Below the pieces are notes generated by a model, which did not search any database, was not told the origin of the DNA, and saw only the letters and a list, made by a program, of their open reading frames with translations. From positions 1 to 38,158 of the forward strand of contig WIXG01000568.1 in NCBI GenBank assembly GCA_009869945.1: a stretch of DNA of 38,158 nucleotides. Direction: 5' to 3'. Positions 1-9,436 of the stretch are shown one piece after another (the stretch's first letter is position 1; every line of letters begins with the position of its first letter). This DNA comes from Mesaphorura yosii. Its lineage: Eukaryota; Arthropoda; Collembola; Poduromorpha; Tullbergiidae. The translations under genes were made by a program, and so were the position numbers.

Positions 1-45
1 TATCGCATCAGCATCGGATTCCTTCCGCTGGGCTGTTAACTGTAC

Positions 46-546
46 CTCATCTCGTTGTTCTCATCTCCAAGCATAAAATATTGCTCATCACAATCCTCGT
101 AGTAACCTCGATGAAAATGTTTTGTACGATATTGTAGGAGACAATCATCATCCGTAATAAATTCCCAGGTGCATTCTTGTGGACGACGACGACTGTATGG
201 CGGCGGCGGCAGCCCGGCTGGGTAACGGTTGTTGATTGGTGGTGGAAAATTGTGAAACTCGTACGATTCATTGAGTGCAACGTACTTGACCAGGTTGCAT
301 TGAGTTCGTTGGAAAGGCCAGAATTCAGTATCCTTGCCGTATTGATGGGCATTGGCTGCTGACAACTGAAGAGAAGAGCAGATTGCAAAGGTCTTCTTTT
401 CCATACCGCAATTATCATTCGGACGGGTGTGACCAACGCCCATCTTGACTTACCTCATCAATATCCCACACTTGTTCAGCAGCATATGAGTGGTGTAATA
501 GAGCAGTAGCAGACACAAGTACGAGCAATAATGGTGCCTTCTTCAT
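46..546 (-). CDS. Secreted CUB-domain protein, 5' part (runs off the left edge)
   Basis: Exon 1 is 546-454 and encodes 31 residues that look like a signal peptide (MKKAPLLLVLVSATALL, cleavage near YA/AE), followed by a GTAAGT donor. Exon 2 is 365-46, preceded by a pyrimidine-rich acceptor, and is open for 106 codons. It shows a CUB-like layout: a Pro/Tyr-rich stretch, ECTWEF, DDDC, then YEDCDEQYF, and ends at a GTACAG donor in phase 2. The third exon lies outside the window. In the right-hand copy an exon at 38091 with a strong acceptor continues MR with FCGYRRPP, the CG step expected in CUB domains. CUB domains are extracellular protein- or glycan-binding modules; the partner cannot be told. 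If exon 2 is not spliced, the frame ends at a TAA at 36-38, giving a shorter protein. The intact frame suggests this is the working copy of the pair. Confidence 0.72.
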
Positions 547-950
547 ATTCACACAAATTTCGTGGTCTAAAGTTGGTGCAGAACAATTAACCAAGAGCAA
601 TTGCCGAGGCGGATGTTGGGGTTACGAAGCTGAATAGACAGTGATGATGGAGGGGCAACATCCAGAGAATCATCAAGAACAGGGTGTGAAGTGTGAAAAT
701 GTGTATTGCACACAACCTTGCATTTCTTCAATCAGCGTAGCGTATCAGCGAATGCCTTAGGAAGTAAGAGCGCATTCTTTTGAACCAAGGTCTGGAATTT
801 GAAGCACATGGGATTCCATGTATACAAATGCGAATTGTGCAATTTATAGGTCATGTGGCTCAAGTTCTTAAACTACGACACAAAGTATGCACATTTCAAA
901 ATATATTCACAAAAAGTATGCAACCGCAGATCTATCACACAGGCCACAAT

Positions 951-1130
951 CCATCATCCACACCTGTCTGGAGAAAGACAGCCTGCTTGCTGATAATTCA
1001 GACTTATTCTGGAAGATACTCCGCTCAGCTCGATAGAAGCTTGGGCTACATGCTGGACAACGCCGGTTTCGAGCTATTCACCAATTTATGCTTCGCCGAT
1101 TGCCTCCTGAATCACGTGCATTCGGTCACC
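951..1130 (+). pseudogene. Decayed exon of an ARMT1/DUF89-type gene (left copy)
   Basis: One plus-strand frame reads LLADNSDLFWKILRSAR and then hits a TAG. The next frame continues LGYMLDNAGFELFTNLCFADCLL. Together they resemble the core of the DUF89 family (ARMT1, damage-control phosphatases), where the LDNAGFEL step carries metal and phosphate ligands. The frame break coincides with an 11-nt deletion relative to the right arm, near 1031-1034. The similarity ends abruptly at the repeat boundary around 1130, so the rest of the gene is absent. No start, acceptor or flanking exon was found. I read this as a relic carried along in the duplication, not a gene. Family assignment rests on motif recognition only. 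Confidence 0.62.
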
Positions 1131-1171
1131 AAACGAGGAACCAGGCGAGAGCTCTTCAGATGAGATCATCT

Positions 1172-1894
1172 TCATGTGTTGAGATCTTCAGTCGTGAAAT
1201 TCCTAATCTGAAGCTTTCGAAGTGAAGCGCAAGCATCTCGGTTTCGAAACGTTGGTAGTAGTTGTAAATTGGGGTTGTGATTCAAGTTCACTGGAAGGGT
1301 AGAGTCTATTCTTTGCAGCCGAAGTTCTGAGTCCAACTGCTGCTGGATTATGCTAATCAGGAGATTGTAGTACTTCCGAGCTACTGCCATACTTTCATCT
1401 GTGACCAACGTGAAGCTCTTGAGGGTAGGTGGATCACCCAATCACACCAGAAAGCGCTCTATCGTATTCTTTTGCCATCCATGGTGGACCCGGCTCTAGA
1501 ACTAGTTCGAGATGAACCAAGCTTGGAGTCCATTCCGGTGTACGGAATCTCCGAGTTTTGAGAAAAACCAACGACACTTACTCGAACCCCTGCAGTGCCC
1601 GGAACTTAGGTCGAGGCTGTAGCAGGTGAATGGCATGAGTCTACTCCTAGTCATGGTTTTGATGTACCGAGACATTTCCGAAGAGATCAGTCCGAGGTTA
1701 TTCAGGCGTATTGGAATGGAGGCGCATATACAAAGGAGTTGGTCGGTAAAGACAGTACATGTTCGGCGCAAACGACGCACGTCGGCGGTCAACAAGGTCT
1801 TATGCAGAATTGGCTTGACTCTAACCGTTGCCAATAACCATGTTGTTGTATTCCACAAATTTTTATTAGCATAAATACAAAAAAAAACTTTCAT
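1172..1894 (-). pseudogene. F-box/LRR gene relic, frameshifted
   Basis: The minus strand holds pieces of an F-box/LRR protein in different frames. From 1894 one frame reads an F-box-like stretch, DVRRLRRTCTVFTDQ, comparable to KDLVCLRRTCTTWN in the intact gene at 1991-3217. Around 1560-1480 a second frame reads TPSLVHLELVLEPGPPW, which matches TPNLVKLELCLV of the intact gene. From 1441 a third segment reads PPTLKSFTLVTDES and onward to 1172, matching VPNLKSLTLTF. Stop codons and frame changes separate the pieces. A GTAAGT at about 1580 could be an old donor, so part of the disruption might be an intron, but I see no single open model. Order and spacing agree with the intact neighbour, so this is a tandem paralogue in decay. 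It abuts the inner end of the left inverted-repeat arm. Confidence 0.66.
1862..1867 (-). terminator. Polyadenylation signal of the F-box/LRR gene
   Basis: TTTATT on the plus strand gives AATAAA on the minus strand about 125 bp past the stop codon at 1991. The block around it (ACAAATTTTTATT followed by GCATAA) is repeated next to the F-box relic at 3827-3832, so it looks like a duplicated 3' UTR end. Confidence 0.6.
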
Positions 1895-1990
1895 TATATC
1901 GTTGTGAGCATAATGACATGTGGTTTACATGTGCAAAAATGTACAGGACATGCGGTTCTAATAGGCTGAAACCTTCCTACAGTATTTTCT

Positions 1991-3217
1991 TTATAATTGG
2001 GTTACATCATGATTTAAAACACCGAGCAAGTCTACTGTCTGCATATTTGGAAAATTCAAAGCCAGAATTGACTTATCCATAAAGAGCTTACACCACTGCT
2101 GCTGCTGGTCCTCTTTCTGTGGACTTTTATCGTCAATGGGCACTATTATGAGTACACGGAGCACTGGCAGGAACGGAAGTTTAATTGTTACTGGCACGTG
2201 TTCGGATGAACGTGACTGGTTGTCCTCATATCGAATCTTGAGTACTTCCAATGTACTTGCTTGTGATTTTAGAAACCAGCCAAGCAACACATGGTCATAA
2301 TCTCTATCAAAGCCAATGCTGGTCCAACAAAAGTCAAGCTCACGTAGATGCAAACGATGACGCAAGCGTAGTAGCGTGCTCGGATCTGGTATTGGAAGAA
2401 TGTATCTCCAACGGATCTCGAAAGCGTAAGCAACCATCGGGCTAATAAGCCGGATTAGTGGCAGGATATGATTGCCTGTTATCACCAAGCGTTTCAAACT
2501 CTCGTAACTAGCACCATGGTACCAATAAGCGCACAATGCAATTTTTGACAATTGACCGCCTCTCTCTAATCTGAGCTCTTCCAGGCCATGTGCTCGTTTC
2601 AATAGATCAATCAACAGTTCGCGATAGCCAGTCGGTACTGTAGCCTTTTCGGGGAAGGTGAGGGTAAGGCTTTTGAGATTCGGAACATCTCCTGAAGGTG
2701 TGAGTGCACTAAATCTGTTCTTGGCAGTTGGCCACAACGGGTGCATGCATGGTTTGGGTGCATCAAATGTATTGTACACAAGACAAAGTTCAAGCTTGAC
2801 CAAATTCGGAGTCAGCTCGAATAGGGCACTTCTGACTGTGCTCATGTCTATTATATTCAGAGCGAGGAATTGGCTACAATATATGGTAAGTTTAAGCTGT
2901 CGTATTGAGGTACCCACGATGAGCAAGTAGCGTTGCAGTTTCTCTTGCTGCCTAAAACCCAGCTGTACATCGTAAGTGCTTGGTTCCAAGAGTCTGACCA
3001 ACGACGGGGTGACAGCTTCGAGATAATCCATACAGCGGTGCATCTGTTGCTTCCAGTGAGGTAAGTTGGTATTGCTCAGACAAATGGCAGCCAGTTCCGG
3101 ATTTTTCTGCAGGATTGGTGTGAAGGTTGTGTTCCAGGTTGTGCAAGTCCGGCGGAGACAAACAAGGTCTTTGAGTGGTAAGTGAAAGGCAACTTTTTCC
3201 AAAACCTTCACAAGCAT
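1991..3217 (-). CDS. F-box and leucine-rich-repeat protein
   Basis: This 408-residue frame begins with most of an F-box (VLEKVAFHLPLKDLVCLRRTC, residues about 4-25) and continues with irregular leucine-rich repeats: TPNLVKLELCLV, VPNLKSLTLTF, GLEELRLERG, SLKRLVITG, LRELDF, TLEVLKI and LRVLIIV. Such proteins bind SKP1 through the F-box and present substrates to an SCF (CUL1) ubiquitin ligase through the repeats; the substrate is unknown. The start is uncertain. ATG 3217 gives an F-box without its usual opening PDEL. An alternative joins IPDEL from about 3325-3302 to an acceptor at 3205 (ending GTGAAG), which restores a normal F-box. The gene sits between two relics of its own family, so it is the surviving member of a local array. 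Confidence 0.82.
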   Translation of the reverse strand: MLVKVLEKVAFHLPLKDLVCLRRTCTTWNTTFTPILQKNPELAAICLSNTNLPHWKQQMHRCMDYLEAVTPSLVRLLEPSTYDVQLGFRQQEKLQRYLLIVGTSIRQLKLTIYCSQFLALNIIDMSTVRSALFELTPNLVKLELCLVYNTFDAPKPCMHPLWPTAKNRFSALTPSGDVPNLKSLTLTFPEKATVPTGYRELLIDLLKRAHGLEELRLERGGQLSKIALCAYWYHGASYESLKRLVITGNHILPLIRLISPMVAYAFEIRWRYILPIPDPSTLLRLRHRLHLRELDFCWTSIGFDRDYDHVLLGWFLKSQASTLEVLKIRYEDNQSRSSEHVPVTIKLPFLPVLRVLIIVPIDDKSPQKEDQQQQWCKLFMDKSILALNFPNMQTVDLLGVLNHDVTQL

Positions 3218-3605
3218 AGAAAGTGGGAACGAATGTTGAATAGATTAGGAACACTATCTGAACATACCAATGGAATTAATAGTGCTTTGGGCGGCTTCGA
3301 CCAGTTCGTCGGGAATTCTGTCAAGCTGATCGTGTCATTAGCGTCCCGCCTCTCGCGAGTCCTCAAGTGACTCCAACAACAACAACCGTTGACGTTACCC
3401 ATTGCTGAACGGATTTCTGACTGAACTGAAAACTGAGAAGTCGAGTGTTGAAGATTTCCGAAAAGTCCAGGGCGTGCTTAATATGATTGCTGATGAGATT
3501 ATGCATGATTAATTCCGTAGCACGTTCCTTCTCAAGAAACTGAGAGCGTGGCAGGCAATTCTTTGACCAACATGTTACGAATTTTTCATTAGCGTCCGGA
3601 AGCAC
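3218..3605 (-). other. Probable 5' exons or 5' UTR of the F-box/LRR gene
   Basis: Three things suggest transcribed 5' sequence here. First, a 67-residue open stretch from 3605 ends in SVQQW directly before a GTAACG donor. Second, a CTAAT branch-like motif followed by CAG at about 3326 would make an acceptor, after which the frame reads LDRIPDEL, the usual opening of an F-box. Third, a roughly 60-bp segment with CCTAAT and an AG acceptor leads into 3205. The donor needed after IPDEL would be GTCGAA, which is weak, and the alternative GTATGT donor at about 3266 gives the wrong phase. The exon chain is therefore a hypothesis. Confidence 0.35.
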
Positions 3606-3826
3606 TTTCTACAACTAAGAGCATTTATAAACAGGAGAAGTGTTTTACAGGTAACATCTCGAATTAGGTTGCACATTCATAATACCGACTATCAGTCAGC
3701 TCGGCTACCATCGGCTTTGGAAAGTTGTGACTAATAAATGTTGACCCATCAAGCAGGAGAATCATATCTTATATTGGCTGCGACTGCAACCGTTTTGCTG
3801 TTGCATTGATTTACATTGTACAAATT

Positions 3827-3832
3827 TTTATT
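3827..3832 (-). terminator. Relic polyadenylation signal
   Basis: AATAAA on the minus strand downstream of the F-box relic, in the same sequence setting (ACAAATTTTTATT, then GGCATAA) as the signal at 1862-1867. It is evidence of tandem duplication of the whole 3' end; whether it is used is unknown. Confidence 0.4.
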
Positions 3833-3895
3833 GGCATAATAATGACCAATTGAATATTTGACATGACAGACTTAAACTCAACGTACATAAAATCC

Positions 3896-4238
3896 TTAAT
3901 GATATCGTTGTGGGCATAATGATGGTTTACACGTGCAAGAATAGCATGATAGATATAATTCCTTCAAATTGTCAAATGCATGCAAACGGCGCTTCACATA
4001 GGGTAGTTTCTTCGGCGGCTTCTGGTCGAGAAGTGTGTTAATCTGTGACAAATCCTGAACTTAAAGCCGAAGGGTACGCAATTTCGGCCAAATGTCGACC
4101 CAGCTCCAGAAGTCTAATACTCTCGAAACCGGCATACTGTGCATGCGAAATTCCAATTCCTCCTCGCACAATCCACGGCAGACTGTACTCAAGCGCCTTG
4201 AGATTCGGAAAACTGTACTCAAACGTCAGCCGATCACA
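3896..4238 (-). pseudogene. Second F-box/LRR relic with a duplicated 3' flank
   Basis: On the minus strand, a frame from 4238 reads LTFEYSFPNLKALEYSLPW, then YAGFESIRLLEL, and stops. Another frame reads WPKLRTLRL, a TAA, then VQDLSQINTLL and AFDNLKELYLSCYS, ending at TAA 3896-3898. These are LRR-type segments (NLKxLxx, KLRTLRL, NLKELYL) interrupted by a stop and at least one frameshift. The downstream flank repeats that of the intact gene: ATATCGTTGTGGGCATAATGA here versus ATATCGTTGTGAGCATAATGA at about 1898, and GTTTACACGTGCAAGAAT versus GTTTACATGTGCAAAAAT. Only the C-terminal part remains; no F-box was found upstream. Confidence 0.68.
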
Positions 4239-5111
4239 CTATGGGAAAAACAGCAAGCTGCGCGGCTTGCATTTCCCATAAGCGAAAGTGTCAACTTTGA
4301 CTGCGATTGCGCGGTCAAATGTGGTCGTAGGGCAGTCCGGTTTGCGGCATCTTGTAGCCCAGAACCTGGCTTTTCAGAGACATATCACTTGGGTGGAGTC
4401 ATCATGAAATCGGGTGACCCAAAATGGCGTCTGACCCGATTTTGACCTCGTTTATCTTACGCACTCCACATTTCCGACATGCGCAGTAGAATTCTTAGGT
4501 CAAATTTACTGAATGAACGACTCATCTGTGCCGAAAGACCGAAAGTATCATTTCTACTTGTATCCTAAAATTTCTTTTATCGGTATCAATGATTAGATGC
4601 AAGATCAGTGGAATTTGGGGGTTAAAATTACATTACACACTGCTCTGTAGGCTGCTGAGACAAAAAAAACTATCATATTCATTGATGTTTTAAAATTTTG
4701 TTCTTATCAGTTCAACTGAGACTTGAGATCAGTGGCCAGTGGTTGAAAGTGACCGAAACTTGTTTTAGCCGACCAAAAATGTCCAAAATGGTCAAGAAGC
4801 ATACAAACGGTTAAATCCTGCGCTTTCACAAAATTAAGGATTCTAAAGTAAAAAATCAATTCACAGTCCGATTCCAGCGTCTGCTCGTCCAATGAGATTA
4901 GGACAGGGCCTTACAAGTGAATGGAGTCATCGGTTTGGTTCTGTCACTGTCACCCCAGCGAAGCCATTGGGCCTCAACCCGGAACACCAAGCAAGGAGTC
5001 AGCAGCGATCACGATACGACTATGACACGTAAACTGTGATTCCTAACATTAAGTAAAGCTCCAAAAATGGAATATCTTTGCCTCGGCCTCTGCCAGGTAA
5101 AGAGTAAGCGC
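4239..5111. other. Non-coding stretch between the F-box cluster and the SID-1 gene
   Basis: The frames here are short and match nothing I recognise. I see no tRNA fold, no clear repeat and no canonical AATAAA for the minus-strand SID-1 gene that ends at 5112, so that gene's 3' end is not defined. A minus frame at 4892-4707 (61 residues) has no recognisable domain and no splice partners. Confidence 0.5.
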
Positions 5112-7900
5112 TTAGAAGAGATGAATGTTTCGCCGATCCTCCGTGATGATCCCGTCGTCAATCGTGAGGAGGCCCTGAAATCAAGAAGATTAAGAATCGG
5201 GTCAGAATGCTGTTCTGAGGTCCATTCCTCACAGCGCCTAAACAAAAGATTAATCGTTTTACCATGAAGCTGAAAAACAGTGCCACGGCCGAGAAGAAGT
5301 GCCAAACATCATGATGATCATAATAATTACTCCAGAAATCAGAGCATGGCTTGTTCAGCACGCGCGACTCGGCAGCCGTCTTCCTCCACTCCGTCAGCTC
5401 GAGCCCAAACTTGCGGAGCCCACACATGCCAAAGAGGAAGGCGAGGACAAAGTACAATGTGCTCTGCCAGAGGAAGAGGGAGTATGTCCTCTTCGTGACG
5501 GGATTCATTTTGTTCCTGTGGTTCCAGTAAAATATCTTCCATGCAATATACATTATGACTGAGGCCAACACGTTGGCAATGAGGAGGTTCAGGAGGTAGT
5601 GCGCAAAGTCCTCGTTGATGGCGAGCCACACGCTGGCGGCGGCGTTGAGGAAGAAAAGAATGGACAGAGTCCAGAGTTTCATCTTGCGGATGCTGCGGTC
5701 GGGGTTTGGGACGACCCTCATTTCTTCCATCTGTAGTTTGATCCGCAGGCGAGGTGGAGTGAGCACATGGAAGACGCCCGTGTAGAAACCCATGTGCCAT
5801 TGGCCTTTGCTGTTCTTCACCAGACCGTGGTAGTAAAGTCCGAGGCAGTACAGCGCCATGAAGCAGATGTGAGCCGCACAAAATAGGAATCTGCACACGA
5901 GAGCTGCTTCTTGCGACCAAAAACTCTCGAGCATGTAGAAAAGAGCGGAGATGATTGTGAGTATCGTCAAGAGAATGAAACCCTTTGTCCTGCGAGCCGC
6001 AATGAAAATCTATTAATCACTGAAACAAGGATTACATCGAAGTGTGCGGCCATTGCTCCAGCTGCTTACCCGGAAGGACTTGCGTGATACCGAAGCTGGT
6101 GGATGGTCGACAGCAGAATAATCGCAATGACATACATGAATGCGACGTCAAACTGAAATGTGGACCCACTTGGACAAAAATGGTACGCCGAGCTGAGCAC
6201 GCCCTCCATAATCAGGCTGAGCCCCATCGCCATGTACGCCCCGAATGGGACTCGCAGCCCCCGCTTGCAAGCCAGGTACTCAGGCGTGTCAAACAGCGTG
6301 CACGAGCGCCAGTACACGAATCCAATGAACGTGACCCCAAACACGGCGTAGAGCAGATTGGAGATGAAATGGTTGAAATCGGACAGCTCATGAATTTTTA
6401 TTCTGCAGAGTTCGTTGTAGTAACAGTGGTCGTAGTTGCCTGTCTCGCCCATGCTCCGCCAGTGGTAGTAGATGAACTGGTAGACGGGGATGACGTAGAA
6501 TGCGGAGATAAACACGGTCACGGTGCAGTAACGGTTGTACTTTTTGCGCAGGTTCGACTCATCCGCTTCCTCCACGACGTCCTGGTAAGTCATGACCGTA
6601 TCGTCTGTGATCCCAGAGTTTTGGTGGCGGAAGTGGTTCATCATCGCCACGCTGGGGCCGGCATCGTCCACCTCGTCGGCGTCTCCGTCACGGGCATCGC
6701 CAGGCCGCTGCATGGCGGCGGCGTAAGACTGCTTTAGGCGGCGATCGCAGACGCAGAAGACGACGAGCGTAATGGCGATGCAGGGCACGAAAATACAGAG
6801 AAGCTGGATTCCAAACATCCACGGCAAGTCATAGTCTTCGACGGCACGCAGAGTGAACGTCACGTTCTTCTCCCGATCGGGATTCGCCGCTCGAACGGCG
6901 GCGAGGGCGGTCTTTTCCGGGAAGCGGGTGCACGTCTCATCGCTCGAGAGCGGGATGATCAGAATCACGAGCCCTTTCTTGTAATCAGCTTTCTGTACAA
7001 AGCAGAATGCAGATCAAAGTGCGTCTAAAACTTCAAGATTCACTCTAATTTCAGCACGCCATGCCAGCCAGTTGTTTTCTTACCCGAAGCCGGATAACAG
7101 CCGCCGCGGTCATTTTCTTGTACTCACTGACCTTGCCAATCGTCTCCTCCATGTCGTAGATAGGGCAAAATGGATCGTCTGCCGCGACGAGCGTGCAGAT
7201 GTTGCCTCCTTCGCCGCCGCTCGAGAAGAGCACCTCAATCATATCGACACCCGGTCCGTAATCGTACCTGAAGTAGGTCGTGGCCAGAGGGGCGACCGTC
7301 ACCGTGCGAGTGTCGCCGACGTCCACGCGCAGCCCATCCGTCATCGTCAGGAAGAGCGTGAAGCCGATCCCCGCTTCGGCGTTGGACGTGTCGACGGTGA
7401 TGATAATCTTTGAATTCCTCTTGAAGCCCGAGTCCTTCTTTGGCTTTGGCAGGCAGAGCGTTCGTTTGGCAGAGTAGTACCAGTGTCTAATCATTGACAT
7501 TACCATATTTGGGATTTTTGGAACACAATACCAAAACGCATCACAATAATTCTTACGAGTGTGGCTGGGCATCCTCGTCGAAAGTGAACGGAAGGATGAT
7601 GATCGTGTTGCTCAGCTGCTGTCGGACTGACACCATGAGCGGCTGCTTCCAGTTCTCCGTGTTGTTCCGGTCGTCGATCGCCACGTACAGCTGCACCTTC
7701 TTGTCGAGAATCTCATAGTCTGTTAGTCCTTGCAGGTCCAGCGCAAAGTTGAAGGTGCAGGTGTTGTCCGACTGCGCGACTCGCTTGTACGTCCGGTTCA
7801 CGAACGCCGTGATGGGGTCAGGCGCGCAAAGTTGCTGAGCCTGGCCCTGAACCGCCACTGCCATCACCGACAAGACTATGGCACACAGAATAGCAAACAT
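5112..7900 (-). CDS. SID-1 transmembrane family protein (SIDT), complete
   Basis: Five exons (7900-7557, 7486-7084, 6992-6070, 5989-5263, 5174-5112) join in consistent phase to 819 residues, the usual SIDT length. Members are multi-pass proteins linked to uptake or release of double-stranded RNA and to lipid or cholesterol binding. Residues 1-20 are a signal peptide; about 21-300 form the extracellular beta-rich domain; the first membrane segment is about 307-331, then a charged loop and a polytopic C-terminal region. Metal-site motifs of the CREST superfamily are present: SSAYHFCPS with FQFD (S517, H520, D531) and HDVWH (783-787). The last exon is only 63 bp and supplies the conserved TIDDG tail. 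I chose ATG 7900 because the signal peptide follows directly; the frame is open further upstream. The family is missing in flies but common in other arthropods. Confidence 0.93.
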
Positions 7901-7967
7901 TTTGCAAAGATTCTCGAACGCGAACGGGAATGGCAGCGGCGTGCGAATGTGTTTGAGACCATTCGCA

Positions 7968-7973
7968 AACTGA
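7968..7973 (-). promoter_or_regulatory. Possible initiator of the SID-1 family gene
   Basis: The minus strand reads TCAGTT, matching the arthropod initiator TCAKTY, with the A at 7971, about 70 nt before the chosen ATG. No TATA box stands at the expected distance, so support is weak. Confidence 0.28.
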
Positions 7974-9436
7974 GAGACTCGCGGCTCACGGAGGGTTTTG
8001 CCAAGTTGTTTAACATTGTTTGGATTTTGGCCCACGCCACACCGAAGAAATGCTACATAGACAGAATCAGCATGTGCAAAAAATCGGCATGGCACGGCTC
8101 CGTCGTACGTACTTCATTCTCTTGCGAGGCTCGCAGACTCGCAGCTCGTACTTCGTCTCATTTTGTTCACAATGGACGCACGTGGAGTAGATTCTGGAAT
8201 TGTAATACTACACAAAACGGAACAGAAAGAGGAAAGAGCCTCATGGCAAGCCATCCAAGGTCAGAGTGAGTAAGCGAGTGAGCAAGGCAAGTGTTTTGCT
8301 TTCGCGTTACTAGCAAAAGCAAGCCGATTGCCACTACAAATCTGCTTCGTAAGGTAATTTCACAATTGGCGAATTACATGCTTGATGCTTGCTCGTGGTA
8401 CTACATTAATTGTACTCATTGTATTACATTATTACATGGTTATTATTACACGGTTCATGCAAAAGGAATTAGGAACGATTTCGCCAGGAAATGGAAATGA
8501 AACGGTGGCGGTGGAAATCAATCTTCGTCTTCGTTTGAAAGGTCACACCAAATCTCAACCCCAAAGAATTGTTATTGCTGGAGCTTAAACTTTCGACCTT
8601 TGCTTGAATAAACTTGAATAAATTGGCAAACTTTGGTCGGTTTTCATTTCGCTTTTTCGTAAATTGTGGCGTTCGCATTTTTCATTGCAAATGGAGTGCA
8701 GCATAACGCACGCAGTGGAGTGGTAATAATGAGATGGCGAAAGATGGGATCAATAAAATAAAAGCGTGTGGCATGTTTACAAATGGTATGGTCTAAATTT
8801 GCGAAATGGAAATGACGCGGCGCCAGACTGGCGGCGAGAGCGAGAACAGTATTGATCCACACTTTCCTCCGTCCAAGCAAGAAAAGAAAGGCAAAACTTG
8901 AAACGGAGTGCAGGACGAAGAATCTTTTGCAAATAAGTTTATGGTTACGACGATAAAACACGAACGAGCAAACAAGCACACGAGATGAAAATGAGTTACG
9001 GGCAGGCGGGCAGAATCCCGCTGGGAAATGAGCAATTTCCGGGGAGCAATTAAGTTGTTTGCGTTGCGCATTCGTTATGTCTGCCCATATTGTTAGACTT
9101 TTTTCGCACATTTTCCGGTATGAATTTATTAACAGCGGTCTCTGCAATGGTGAAAATTTCGAAATTTATTGTGTCTCCTCCATATTATTCATATATAAAT
9201 TAAAAATAAGAAAAACAGGTTCAGTTTAGTCTGCTTCAGATTTCCTGCCAACGCCAACCAATGGAGCAGCTGGAATAAATTACAAGATTAATTACAATCT
9301 TCTCAACCCGCCGGAGTTGAAGTACTGAATCTTCACCAGTCGACTTGACAGACAGAATGAAGACTGGGCTAACTCGTTTCCATTTCCTGAAGTAAAAAAG
9401 AAATCATTTACCTGTTTGATCAAGTCAAAAGGTGCC
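7974..9436. other. Intergenic region between the SID-1 gene and TSR2
   Basis: It is AT-rich and has several AATAAA-like sites on both strands (plus: about 8605 and 8754; minus: 9125-9130 and 9165-9170, which could serve TSR2). A 167-residue minus-strand frame (9147-8644) has no recognisable domain and no splice signals tying it to a gene, so I do not call it. Just after TSR2, a minus-strand segment at about 9388 has a good acceptor (ACTTCAG), and another AG at about 9271 follows a pyrimidine stretch. They may be downstream TSR2 exons or untranslated sequence. Confidence 0.45.

Larger units (their letters stand above)
1..1130. repeat. Left arm of a ~1.1 kb inverted repeat
   Basis: Read on the opposite strand, this segment matches 36944-38075 almost base for base, with scattered substitutions and a few small indels. 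I estimate by eye that about nine in ten positions agree. Position 1 pairs with about 38075 and position 1130 with about 36944. The left arm runs off the window, so its outer end is unknown. It contains the first two exons of a CUB-type gene on the minus strand and a decayed ARMT1-type exon on the plus strand. The inner boundary is sharp: the match stops just after a GGTCACC-like stretch at 1124-1130, inside the ARMT1 relic. An 11-nt segment present in the right arm (within 37051-37062) is missing here. Confidence 0.93.

Noticed and set aside
1490..1512. GCTCTAGAACTAGT, as in a common plasmid polylinker (XbaI-SpeI), suggesting vector contamination
   Set aside because: Only 14 bases match; flanks diverge at once, and the minus strand reads LELVLEP in the right place for the LRR match to the intact F-box gene.
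5339..5920. 193-codon frame within a SID-1 exon
   Set aside because: It overlaps the real exon in another frame of the same strand; its Arg/Pro/His-rich composition is typical of a shadow.
8644..9147. 167-codon minus-strand open frame between the SID-1 gene and TSR2
   Set aside because: No recognisable domain, no splice partners, composition like its non-coding surroundings; a chance frame of this size is plausible in 38 kb on six frames.
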